DNA of 6,515 nt from an uncultured Bacilli bacterium (GTDB lineage: Bacteria > Bacillota_I > Bacilli_A > RF39 > UBA660): NCBI GenBank assembly GCA_934096785.1, contig CAKONA010000060.1, positions 1 to 6,515 on the forward strand, read 5' to 3'. Made by a program: the position numbers and the translations under genes. Shown here in pieces: positions 1-5,939 of the stretch. Under the pieces are notes generated by a model. That model was not told the DNA's origin and did not search any database. It saw only the letters and a program-made list of their open reading frames with translations. The number at the start of each line of letters is the position of its first letter. Position 1 is the first letter of the stretch.

Positions 1-578
1 CTAAATCTAAATACTTAGTAACTAGTCCAAGAGAAAACAAAGGTAAATGGAATAAAATATTTAATAATGATAATAATATAGAAATAGAAATAGGTACAGG
101 AAAAGGTAAATTCATAATTGAAAAAGCCATGACTAATCCTAATATAAATTATATCGGTATTGAAAAGTACGCTAGTCCCTTAGTAAGTGCCACTAAGAAA
201 TTAGAAAGTCTAGATTTACCTAACTTAAGACTAGTTAATTTGGACGCTTTAGGCATAGAAGATGTATTTGATCATGAAATAGACAAAATCTATTTAAATT
301 TTAGTGACCCATGGCCTAAGAAAAGACACATTAAAAGAAGACTAACATCAAGTGTATTCTTATCTAAGTATGAAAGTCTATTTAAAGATGTAAAACGTAT
401 TGAAATGAAAACTGATAATGATGACTTATATGAGTTTTCATGCGAATCTTTTATAGAAAACGGTTACGATATAGTTAAGACTGACACTAATTACTTAGAC
501 ACTATAAGAACTGAATACGAAGATAAATTCATAAACCTAGGTAAGAATATTAATTATATTAGTGTTGTTAAAAAATAA
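1..578 (+). CDS. trmB: tRNA (guanine-N7)-methyltransferase TrmB, 5' end cut off by the window
   Basis: This enzyme methylates N7 of G46 in the variable loop of tRNAs using S-adenosylmethionine, in the cytoplasm. The frame is open from base 3, so coding runs in from outside the window; the first internal ATG (129) is not the start because the SAM-binding motif EIGTGKG lies before it (87-107). Also visible are the family signature NFSDPWPKKRH followed by KRRLT (297-347), a KTDN motif, and TEYEDKF near the C-terminus (510-530). About 191 residues are visible against roughly 210-215 for Bacilli TrmB, so only about 20 N-terminal residues are missing. No hairpin terminator follows; the promoter of the next operon overlaps the 3' end. 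The identification rests on several independent family motifs and is near certain. Confidence 0.96.
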   Translation, partial: KSKYLVTSPRENKGKWNKIFNNDNNIEIEIGTGKGKFIIEKAMTNPNINYIGIEKYASPLVSATKKLESLDLPNLRLVNLDALGIEDVFDHEIDKIYLNFSDPWPKKRHIKRRLTSSVFLSKYESLFKDVKRIEMKTDNDDLYEFSCESFIENGYDIVKTDTNYLDTIRTEYEDKFINLGKNINYISVVKK

Positions 579-593
579 ATAATTTGCTATAAT
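565..593 (+). promoter_or_regulatory. Sigma-A-type promoter of the four-gene envelope operon
   Basis: TTGTTA (565-570), a 17-nt spacer, then TATAAT (588-593) preceded by TG at 585-586, giving an extended -10. The -35 lies inside the last codons of trmB. Transcription would start near 600, leaving a leader of only about 19 nt before the ATG at 619, with AGGAG at 605-609. It can drive the downstream operon independently of trmB. Confidence 0.8.
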
Positions 594-618
594 CTTAATG
601 TAGTAGGAGAATAAAAAA

Positions 619-1233
619 ATGTATAAAAAGATAATAATTATATTAAGCCTATTTCTAATGACAGGTTGTACTCAAACATATTACATGAATAATCTATCAT
701 ATGATGAAATAATAAACTATTCAACAGTAGAAACTAGTGACTTACATAATACCAACAATAAAGGATTTAAGTACTATTTGCCAGCAGGATTTACTATAAC
801 AAAGGATGATGGGTTTAACCAAACACTAACATCTAGAAATAATATTTATTACTTGAATATTGATATAGTAAGTTACTACTATAAAAAAGGTATAAATGAA
901 TCTGAAAATCTAGAAGACTATTATTTCTATACTTTTGATAGAAACGATATACAAGGATACTTAAGAATTAGAAAAAATATTGATAAATTTTTTGTTGAGT
1001 TGTGTTATAATTATGCTATAATAGAAGTAGAGGTAGAAGAAAATGAATTAAGGTATGCAGTTTCAAGAAGTATAACAATTCTAAACTCTATTAAATATAA
1101 TGATTACATAATTGAAAAAGAACTTAATGATAGAGACTTAGACTCAAAAGAAACAGCATATAAGATTCCAGAACCTAAAGACAAAAATGAAAATAAAAAT
1201 GTCCTTGAATATATCAATGAAGGCGAAGAATAA
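619..1233 (+). CDS. Putative lipoprotein of unknown function
   Basis: This is a 204-residue protein with a short type II signal peptide: MYKK, a hydrophobic stretch to residue 14, then a lipobox-like MTGC with the acceptor Cys at 17. Met at -3 is less usual than Leu, but Leu13 is adjacent. It is predicted to be lipid-anchored on the outer face of the membrane. The body is rich in Tyr, Asn, Asp and Ile, with alternating beta-like segments at about 50-155, and the last 45 residues are highly charged and probably disordered. I recognise no enzymatic motif. The start is set by AGGAG (605-609) nine bases upstream. It is the first gene of the operon, 17 nt before the next. The lipoprotein call is solid; the function is unknown. 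Confidence 0.8.
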   Translation: MYKKIIIILSLFLMTGCTQTYYMNNLSYDEIINYSTVETSDLHNTNNKGFKYYLPAGFTITKDDGFNQTLTSRNNIYYLNIDIVSYYYKKGINESENLEDYYFYTFDRNDIQGYLRIRKNIDKFFVELCYNYAIIEVEVEENELRYAVSRSITILNSIKYNDYIIEKELNDRDLDSKETAYKIPEPKDKNENKNVLEYINEGEE

Positions 1234-1250
1234 AAGAAAGAGGTGCAATC

Positions 1251-2117
1251 GTGGGAGTTTTTAGTAAACTAAAAAACATATTTTATGATGAAGAATATGT
1301 AGACGAACCAGAAACTGAAATTAAGAAGGTAGAAAAAACAGTAAAAAAATCAAAAGAAATAGATGAAAAACCAAGAGTAGAAGAAATAAAAGTTATAAGA
1401 GAAGAACCAAAACGTGAACACGAAGAAGTTAAAAGAATAGTTGAAGAACCTAAGAAGGAAGATACATTTAGTGAAAGAGAACTATTTAGAAGTGAAAGAA
1501 CATTTAACTTTACAGAGTTTGATGATGAAGATGAACCACTTCCTCCAAGAAGAAGTGTATTAAATAGTGAACCTAAAGTAACTAAAAGACAAGAAGTACA
1601 AAAACCAGCTGTTCCAGAACCACCAAAAATCTTTAAGCCAAGTCCTGTTATTTCACCAATATATGGAATACTAGACAAAGACTATAAAAAAGATGAAGTG
1701 ACAACTAAAACAATAAGACATGAAGAACCAGTAATAAAAGATTCAGCTGCTACATATGATAGTGTCAGAAGAAAAGCCTATGGAACACTTGAAGATGATT
1801 TAGAAAGCACATTAAACGAAGTAAACAAAATAACAACAGATGATGTTAAAAACGAAATAGAAAAAATAGATGATTCAGTAAATGAATTAGATAAAAAAGC
1901 AAATAAAATAGAAGACATAATAAGTAAAATAGAAAGTACTACATCAGATATATCAGTCGGAGAACTAGAAGATAAATTAGAATTAGAAAACTTCGATGAT
2001 GATGAAGATGATAAACCTGAAGAAGTAGACGAACTTGAAAAAACTATGACTAATAGTACTTTAGAACACGATCTATTTAATTTAATAGATTCAATGTATG
2101 ACGATAAGGAGGATTAG
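1251..2117 (+). CDS. Acidic coiled-coil protein with SepF-like amphipathic N-terminus
   Basis: A 288-residue protein starting at GTG. The start is supported by an AGAGGTG Shine-Dalgarno (1239-1245) five bases upstream and by the absence of a nearby in-frame ATG. Residues 1-12 (MGVFSKLKNIFY) form an amphipathic segment followed by acidic DEEYVDEPE, resembling the membrane-targeting N-terminus of the division protein SepF; no SepF globular domain follows. Residues 25-75 are Lys/Glu-rich with a loose repeat (IREEPKRE / IVEEPKKE). Non-repetitive islands stand out: FNFTEFDDEDEPLPPRR (85-101), FKPSPVISPIYGILDKDYK (128-146), SVRRKAYGTLEDDLE (171-185) and LEHDLFNLIDSMY (271-283). Between the last two is a coiled coil (about 186-245). 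There is no transmembrane helix. I infer a peripheral membrane scaffold or adaptor; the function is not established. Confidence 0.78.
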   Translation: MGVFSKLKNIFYDEEYVDEPETEIKKVEKTVKKSKEIDEKPRVEEIKVIREEPKREHEEVKRIVEEPKKEDTFSERELFRSERTFNFTEFDDEDEPLPPRRSVLNSEPKVTKRQEVQKPAVPEPPKIFKPSPVISPIYGILDKDYKKDEVTTKTIRHEEPVIKDSAATYDSVRRKAYGTLEDDLESTLNEVNKITTDDVKNEIEKIDDSVNELDKKANKIEDIISKIESTTSDISVGELEDKLELENFDDDEDDKPEEVDELEKTMTNSTLEHDLFNLIDSMYDDKED

Positions 2118-2119
2118 AA

Positions 2120-2413
2120 ATGAGTTTAAACGAAGCACTACCTGTAGTAATATACTTTCTATTAATAGTACTTCTAGTTGTAGCCATCTATGTTGGAGTC
2201 AAACTAATCATAACAATGAATAAAGTAGACGACATACTAGATGACATAAGAGAAAAATCTAGATCACTAGATAAACTATTTAATATAATAGACTTTGCTA
2301 CAGATAGAGTATCAATGGTAAGTGATACATTAATTAACTTTGTATCAAGTGCCGTAGGAAAAATTTTCAAAAAAAGAAATTCAAAGAAAGTGAAGGTTGA
2401 TGACGATGAGTAA
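2120..2413 (+). CDS. Small single-pass membrane protein, DUF948/YtxG-like
   Basis: A 97-residue protein with one N-terminal transmembrane helix (about residues 8-33) followed by a cytoplasmic helical segment (KVDDILDDIREKSRSLDKLFNI) and a Lys-rich, then acidic, tail. This layout resembles DUF948 proteins such as Bacillus YtxG, which are commonly encoded just upstream of a YtxH protein, as here. A perfect AAGGAGG (2106-2112) seven bases before the ATG fixes the start. The gene begins 2 nt after the upstream stop and overlaps the next gene by 8 nt, so translational coupling is likely. The membrane call is firm; the family assignment is from layout and neighbour, and the biochemical role is unknown. 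Confidence 0.75.
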   Translation: MSLNEALPVVIYFLLIVLLVVAIYVGVKLIITMNKVDDILDDIREKSRSLDKLFNIIDFATDRVSMVSDTLINFVSSAVGKIFKKRNSKKVKVDDDE

Positions 2414-2840
2414 AGAAAGAAAAGGCGGATTTGGAAAATTCGTAGGAGGCTTAGCACTAGGTGCTGGCTTAGGATTATTATTTGCTCCTGATAATGGAAA
2501 AAATACAAGAAAAGTACTTAAAAAGAAAGTAGACGAGTTACTTGATAAATTAAAAGAAGTAGACTTAGACGAAGTAAAAGATGAACTACTATTTAAAGCA
2601 GAAACACTTCAAGCAGAACTATCTGCCTTAGATAAAGAAAAAGCAAAAGACCTAGCTTTAGAGCAAGCACAAAACATCAAAGCTAAAGCAGAAGAACTAT
2701 ATAAATATGCTATTGAAAAAAGCACACCAGTAGTAGAAAAAGCTGCTGATGAAGTTAGAAAACAAGCTCTAAAAGTAGTTAAAGAAATCCAAACAAAATT
2801 AGAAGCAGAAGAAAAAGAAAGCAAAGCTAAAAAGAAATAA
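2406..2840 (+). CDS. YtxH-like membrane-anchored helical protein
   Basis: A 144-residue protein. The N-terminus carries the YtxH hallmark: a short Gly-rich hydrophobic segment, GKFVGGLALGAGLGLLFAP (residues 10-28), followed by a Gly and Thr-Arg (G31, T34-R35). The rest is a long Lys/Glu/Ala-rich amphipathic helix to a KSKAKKK tail. In Bacillus the family is linked to general stress, but its molecular role is undefined. The frame stays open upstream to TTG 2397 and ATG 2400, but GAAGG at 2392-2396 is correctly spaced (9 nt) only for ATG 2406, which overlaps the previous stop as ATGAGTAA. It is the last gene of the operon, directly before a hairpin terminator. Confidence 0.85.
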   Translation: MSKERKGGFGKFVGGLALGAGLGLLFAPDNGKNTRKVLKKKVDELLDKLKEVDLDEVKDELLFKAETLQAELSALDKEKAKDLALEQAQNIKAKAEELYKYAIEKSTPVVEKAADEVRKQALKVVKEIQTKLEAEEKESKAKKK

Positions 2841-2844
2841 TAAA

Positions 2845-2879
2845 CAAACAAAAAGTGTCGAAAGACACTTTTTAGTTTG
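2845..2879. terminator. Bidirectional Rho-independent terminator
   Basis: AAAAAGTGTC (2850-2859) pairs with GACACTTTTT (2864-2873) around a GAAA loop. CAAAC (2845-2849) and GTTTG (2875-2879) extend the stem past a single bulged A (2874). It has a T-run on the plus strand and TTTTTGTTTGTTTATT when read on the minus strand, so it can end both the plus-strand operon and the converging MscS gene, whose stop codon abuts it at 2880-2882. Confidence 0.92.
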
Positions 2880-3755
2880 CTACTCTTTATATAAAGTAAT
2901 TTTCCCATTATTAGAAGATATAAGTATTTGATTCCATAAATCACTTATAACATTACGTACCTTTTTAGGATGCACTAAAAATCTAATCGTAAGAACAACA
3001 TAATTATTTTCAAGTTTAGTATATATAATTGGATCTAACTTATTATAATATATTCTATAGTTACTAGTCGCACTATCAAGTTCCCTTTCCATCTTATGAG
3101 GAATAGATGATATAACAGGATTACTTCTAACAATTCTATATAATTCCTTCTTAACTTTAGGCAAATCACTATCTAATGGAACATTAATAGATATCTCTTT
3201 CCATATATATTTAAAAGCCTTAGAATAATTCTTTAAGTATTCACTAAACACCTTAGCATTCGGAACCTGTATAATAATACCAGTACTTTGTTCAGAATCA
3301 TTAGTTTCATTTACTTCTAACATCTCAAAAGAAAGCGTACTAATATTAATAACATCTCCAGTATAACTACCAATAGAAATCCTGTCTTCCACTTTAAAAG
3401 GTTTCGCAATCTTTATATAAATACCAGAAAAGAAATTAACTACTATATCTCTTATTGCTAAAGTTAACGCAGCTGATACAACACTTATCAAAGTAATAAA
3501 ATCAGTAAAATAATCCTTCCATATCAAAACAAAACAAAATATAATTATAAAATTACATATTAGTTTAACTCTTTTATTAAGAACATACTTATTCTTATCA
3601 CTCTTATTAAACTGATTATTTATTATTTCAAAAGCCTTATTCAATATCTTAATAGTAAAAAACACAATCATAGATTGAAATATAGATACTATATATTTCT
3701 CATCTAAAGAAGTAAACTCAGATACATAAATTATTATCTTATTAATATATTTCAT
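2880..3755 (-). CDS. MscS-family small-conductance mechanosensitive ion channel
   Basis: A 291-residue membrane protein of the MscS family, which opens under membrane tension to release solutes during osmotic downshock. Hydrophobic helices lie at about 21-45 and 63-83. The pore-lining TM3 and the start of the beta domain follow at about 84-145: SAALTLAIRDIVVNFFSGIYI, then KPFKVEDRISIGSYTGDV, matching the family pattern of pore helix, then PF.v.D.I..g...G.V. A VPNAKVF motif (164-170) corresponds to the conserved PN of the beta domain, and the remainder is the cytoplasmic alpha/beta domain. The length is close to classical MscS, with three predicted helices. The start is set by AAAGGAGA (complement of 3761-3768). 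It is transcribed alone, divergently from the GNAT gene. The family is certain; the exact paralogue type is not. Confidence 0.93.
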   Translation of the reverse strand: MKYINKIIIYVSEFTSLDEKYIVSIFQSMIVFFTIKILNKAFEIINNQFNKSDKNKYVLNKRVKLICNFIIIFCFVLIWKDYFTDFITLISVVSAALTLAIRDIVVNFFSGIYIKIAKPFKVEDRISIGSYTGDVINISTLSFEMLEVNETNDSEQSTGIIIQVPNAKVFSEYLKNYSKAFKYIWKEISINVPLDSDLPKVKKELYRIVRSNPVISSIPHKMERELDSATSNYRIYYNKLDPIIYTKLENNYVVLTIRFLVHPKKVRNVISDLWNQILISSNNGKITLYKE

Positions 3756-3785
3756 TTTCCTCTCCTTTCAAAATGCGGTCAAACT

Positions 3786-3813
3786 AATATACCACATATA
3801 TAACTATACTCAA
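3786..3813 (-). promoter_or_regulatory. Probable promoter of the MscS gene
   Basis: On the minus strand TTGAGT (complement of 3808-3813), a 16-nt spacer, then TATATT (complement of 3786-3791) preceded by TG as TGGTATATT, an extended -10. This places the start of transcription about 20-25 nt upstream of the Shine-Dalgarno. The -35 is only moderate. Confidence 0.6.
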
Positions 3814-3840
3814 ATACTATTCCAACAATTCTCACAAAAT

Positions 3841-3859
3841 TTTACATTTATAATGTAAA
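3841..3859. promoter_or_regulatory. Perfect inverted repeat, candidate operator
   Basis: TTTACATT (3841-3848), a TAT spacer, AATGTAAA (3852-3859): a perfect 8-bp dyad with a 3-nt centre in the divergent intergenic region. It lies upstream of the -35 region of the GNAT promoter and upstream of the MscS promoter, a position suited to a dimeric regulator. It has no T-run and sits before, not after, genes, so it is not terminator-like. High A+T makes chance dyads likelier, so the operator role is inference. Confidence 0.45.
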
Positions 3860-3867
3860 GAAAATAC

Positions 3868-3896
3868 TTTAATTATGATTGTGTATATGTTAAAAT
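3868..3896 (+). promoter_or_regulatory. Probable extended -10 promoter of the GNAT/phosphatase operon
   Basis: TGTTAAAAT (3888-3896) is an extended -10 with TAAAAT at 3891-3896. The -35 position holds only a weak TTTAAT (3868-3873, 17-nt spacer). The predicted start of transcription is about 3903, giving a very short leader ahead of GGAG (3911-3914) and the ATG at 3920. Confidence 0.55.
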
Positions 3897-3919
3897 TATT
3901 GTAAAAAAAAGGAGAAATC

Positions 3920-4378
3920 ATGAACTACATTATACGTAAAGCTGAAGTAAAAGATGCTAAAGAAAAAAATAATCTATTAACACTACTTATTCAAGATGAA
4001 AAGAAATACGATAGTAATATTAATGAATCTTGTGTAGTTAAAAGACTATATGAAGACTTAATACCAAATGAATCTAATATAGTTTTAATATCAATCGTAG
4101 ACAATAAAATAGTTGGATATCTATTCGGTTATATTGAAAATACAGGAGACACTTATAAAGAAGGAATATCTAAATTAGAAGCACTATACATATTAGAAGA
4201 CTACAGACATAATGGTATAGCTACATCTCTAATAAAAGAGTTTAAAGAGTGGTCACTTAACAACAATATAAAACACATGGAAGTACAGGTATTAAATAGT
4301 AACTTAGATGCAGTTAAATTTTATAATAAAGAAGGATTTAAAAACTTTAAATCAACTTTACTAAACGTTATAAAATAG
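3920..4378 (+). CDS. GNAT-family N-acetyltransferase
   Basis: A 152-residue protein of GNAT length and layout, transferring an acetyl group from acetyl-CoA to an unidentified amine. Beta strands around NIVLISIVDNKIVGYLFGYI (53-72) precede motif A: LEALYILEDYRHNGIATSLI (87-105), in which RHNGIA matches the acetyl-CoA pyrophosphate-binding (R/Q)-x-x-G-x-(G/A) loop. The C-terminal VLNSNLDAVKFYNKEGF (124-140) is the usual motif B end (N..A..fY...GF). The Shine-Dalgarno GGAG (3911-3914) fixes the start. The next gene follows after 9 nt, with its ribosome binding site overlapping this stop codon, so the two are co-transcribed. The substrate cannot be inferred from sequence. Confidence 0.92.
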   Translation: MNYIIRKAEVKDAKEKNNLLTLLIQDEKKYDSNINESCVVKRLYEDLIPNESNIVLISIVDNKIVGYLFGYIENTGDTYKEGISKLEALYILEDYRHNGIATSLIKEFKEWSLNNNIKHMEVQVLNSNLDAVKFYNKEGFKNFKSTLLNVIK

Positions 4379-4387
4379 GGAGGACAC

Positions 4388-4582
4388 ATGAATATAATAT
4401 TTCTAAGACACGGAGAAGCAACTGATAATGTTAAAGAACTATTTTCTGATAAAGAAATATATTGGTCAACTCTAACTGAAAATGGTATTAATACAGCTAA
4501 AGAATCAATCTTATCTTTACCTAAAACAATTGATAAAATTTATGTTTCACCACTTCCTAGAACAATCGAAACAGCACACTAA
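4388..4582 (+). CDS. Histidine phosphatase (phosphoglycerate mutase-like), N-terminal fragment
   Basis: A 64-codon frame with the start of the histidine phosphatase superfamily fold: IIFLRHGEATDN (residues 3-14) contains the phospho-accepting His8 and Arg7, LTENG (29-33) follows, and YVSPLPRTIETA (52-63) contains the second phosphate-binding Arg58. The start is supported by GGGAGG (4378-4383) four bases upstream, overlapping the GNAT stop. The frame ends abruptly after the conserved R..eTA helix, where members of this family continue for at least 100 more residues. That continuation is present in the -1 frame. Alone the fragment lacks the catalytic Glu and second His, so it should not be active. 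Confidence 0.8.
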   Translation: MNIIFLRHGEATDNVKELFSDKEIYWSTLTENGINTAKESILSLPKTIDKIYVSPLPRTIETAH

Positions 4583-4821
4583 TATATGAAATTTATCCTA
4601 ATGCTGAAGTTATCATTGATAATAGAATTCGTGAAATCAATCAGGGGATTTATACCCATCAAAAGAATAACGAAGACCTAGATAACACAAGAATAAAGCA
4701 AATTAATGGGGACTATTTTATAAGATTAGGTATTAATGGAGAAAATAACTTTGATATTGAAAGAAGACTATGTTCATTCTTAAAAGATATATACGAAAGC
4801 AACTTCAAAGATAATACTATA

Positions 4822-5793
4822 ATGGTAGTTTCACATGGTTCAATAACATCTTATATAAAAAGAATATTAAAGATAAAGACACCTCATATTCAAACAGGTA
4901 AATCTGAAATATTTAAGGATATTGACTTTAATCCATTATTTGAACACATAAAGAAACTAGAAAACATCAAAGAAGAAAAGATAAATAGTAGACTATCTAA
5001 AATAGAACATATAGAAAGTGAAAAACTAAAAAGCAGTTTAGAATCACTTATAAAGAATGAATTTAATAACGTAGATATAACAGAAGATATGTTTAATGAA
5101 TACATAGAAGGACTTAATTCTAACGATTTAATACAGCTAACAAATCCAAAGTTTGATAGTGGTGTAATTCTAGTATGTTTCTATGATAACTTTGAAGAGT
5201 TTGCAAGAAGATGGATTAATCATTATCTAAGTATTGACATTAATAACTTCGTACTTGTAAGTAATGACTCAAAAGATAACAGTACAGACATATTAAAAAG
5301 TTACACTAATAAAGCAAACATATCACTTTGGAAACTAAATAAGAAATACAATAATTTGTGTGGCCTAAAGCAAAAAATATTTGAGCACTATAAAGAAAAC
5401 AGATATCTAACAGTTGAACAGCATGAACTATTCATTTGCGAAGATTATAGAACATTAAATGAATTGACAAGTATAAAGTCTCTTACGTTAGATGTTTATT
5501 CTAATGAAGGAAAAGAATTTGTAGATAAAAGTACATATAAAACATCATCTACTTTTTACGGACAAATGTATTATGGAGGACCTTTATATAGATTAACAAA
5601 CAAGAAAGTTCCTCTTCAAAAAATACCATTAATAAAGTACACAGGTAATGAAATATATATAAGTGATAATTTCTATTATCCATTTAATATAAATAATACT
5701 AAGTATTCATCATATTTATTGAGTTATAAAAGAATAGAAAATCTATATGATAAAGATATATCTATAAGTTTAGATGAATTTATAAAAATGTGA
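4822..5793 (+). CDS. Histidine phosphatase C-terminus fused to a glycosyltransferase-2-like domain
   Basis: The 323 codons from the first in-frame ATG are listed, but 4822 has no Shine-Dalgarno and cuts into the conserved VVSHGS motif, so it is not a true start. The frame is open back to 4561 and supplies REINQG (Glu) and GENNFDIERR before it. After the phosphatase end, a Lys/Glu helical segment (about residues 40-85 of this piece) leads to FDSGVILVCFYDNFEEFARR (111-130), NNFVLVSNDSKDNSTDIL (131-148), GLKQKIFEHY followed by NRYLTVEQHELFI (171-195), and a KIPLIKYTGN segment (277-286). This order resembles Glyco_tranf_2_4-type glycosyltransferases (W..hh..lG...f.i.dn.S.D.t, then vDaDEfl, then K.pLir). 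The position of the metal-binding D.DE reads EQHE. The glycosyltransferase assignment is by motif order only. Confidence 0.68.
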   Translation: MVVSHGSITSYIKRILKIKTPHIQTGKSEIFKDIDFNPLFEHIKKLENIKEEKINSRLSKIEHIESEKLKSSLESLIKNEFNNVDITEDMFNEYIEGLNSNDLIQLTNPKFDSGVILVCFYDNFEEFARRWINHYLSIDINNFVLVSNDSKDNSTDILKSYTNKANISLWKLNKKYNNLCGLKQKIFEHYKENRYLTVEQHELFICEDYRTLNELTSIKSLTLDVYSNEGKEFVDKSTYKTSSTFYGQMYYGGPLYRLTNKKVPLQKIPLIKYTGNEIYISDNFYYPFNINNTKYSSYLLSYKRIENLYDKDISISLDEFIKM

Positions 5794-5823
5794 TTGATAA
5801 TATGTTTAATGATAAAATAATTC

Positions 5824-5851
5824 TTGTATTTTTCCATAAAAGTATTATAAT
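5824..5851 (+). promoter_or_regulatory. Probable promoter of the LysR-type regulator gene
   Basis: A consensus TATAAT (5846-5851) lies 16 nt after TTGTAT (5824-5829). Transcription would begin near 5858, giving a leader of about 80 nt. The 146-nt intergenic region (5794-5939) is otherwise A+T-rich with no clear hairpin terminator. The gapped, imperfect TATATGCTATATA around 5879-5891 is the only dyad-like element I see in the leader. Confidence 0.55.
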
Positions 5852-5939
5852 ATTTAGTAAAATTAATTTCACTCAAAGTATATGCTATATAAAATAAAAC
5901 GAAAATACAGTAAAATAAATTTATTCGTTGGAGGAAATA

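Larger units (their letters stand above)
4388..5793 (+). pseudogene. Frameshifted histidine phosphatase / glycosyltransferase-like fusion gene
   Basis: Two adjacent reading frames together encode one coherent protein of about 468 residues once a single -1 frame change is allowed between 4561 and 4579. The upstream limit is a TAG in the second frame at 4558-4560; the downstream limit is the TAA ending the first frame at 4580-4582. Restored, the order is: histidine phosphatase (about 1-185) with R7, H8, R58, E83 and H150; a charged helical linker (about 185-250); and a glycosyltransferase-2-like domain (about 258-440). No slippery heptamer or homopolymer lies at the junction, so an indel mutation or an assembly error is likelier than programmed frameshifting. 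The rest of the second frame is intact, so any inactivation is recent or apparent only. Confidence 0.8.

Noticed and set aside
1283..1678. Open frame on the minus strand opposite the acidic protein gene (131 codons, Ser-rich)
   Set aside because: It is a mirror of Glu/Lys/Asp-rich codons on the plus strand, has low complexity, no ribosome binding site, and lies entirely inside a better-supported gene.
2188..2508. Minus-strand open frame across the DUF948-like/YtxH-like junction
   Set aside because: No Shine-Dalgarno and no family resemblance; it is antisense to two overlapping genes with strong translation signals.
2609..2944. Minus-strand open frame over the YtxH-like gene and the terminator
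   Set aside because: It reads through the hairpin terminator and overlaps the end of the MscS gene in another frame; hydrophobicity comes from antisense of Lys/Glu/Ala codons.
3778..3784. GGTCAAA as half of a CtsR heat-shock operator
   Set aside because: Only one half-site is present; CtsR needs a direct repeat, and the second copy is absent.
4561..4582. Programmed -1 ribosomal frameshift at the phosphatase junction
   Set aside because: The codons here (aca atc gaa aca gca cac taa) contain no slippery heptamer, and I see no obvious stimulatory stem just downstream.
4822..4824. ATG 4822 as genuine start of a separate downstream gene
   Set aside because: No ribosome binding site precedes it, and it falls inside the conserved MVVSHGS strand of the phosphatase whose upstream half is encoded in the same frame back to about 4579.
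4890..5105. Minus-strand 71-codon open frame
   Set aside because: Ser/Leu/Phe-rich antisense of the charged linker in the fusion gene, without start signals.
5794..5939. Terminator after the fusion gene, and the recurring TAAAATAA words as repeats
   Set aside because: Only weak A/U pairing (around 5826-5845) is possible and the words are short enough to be expected in such A+T-rich DNA.
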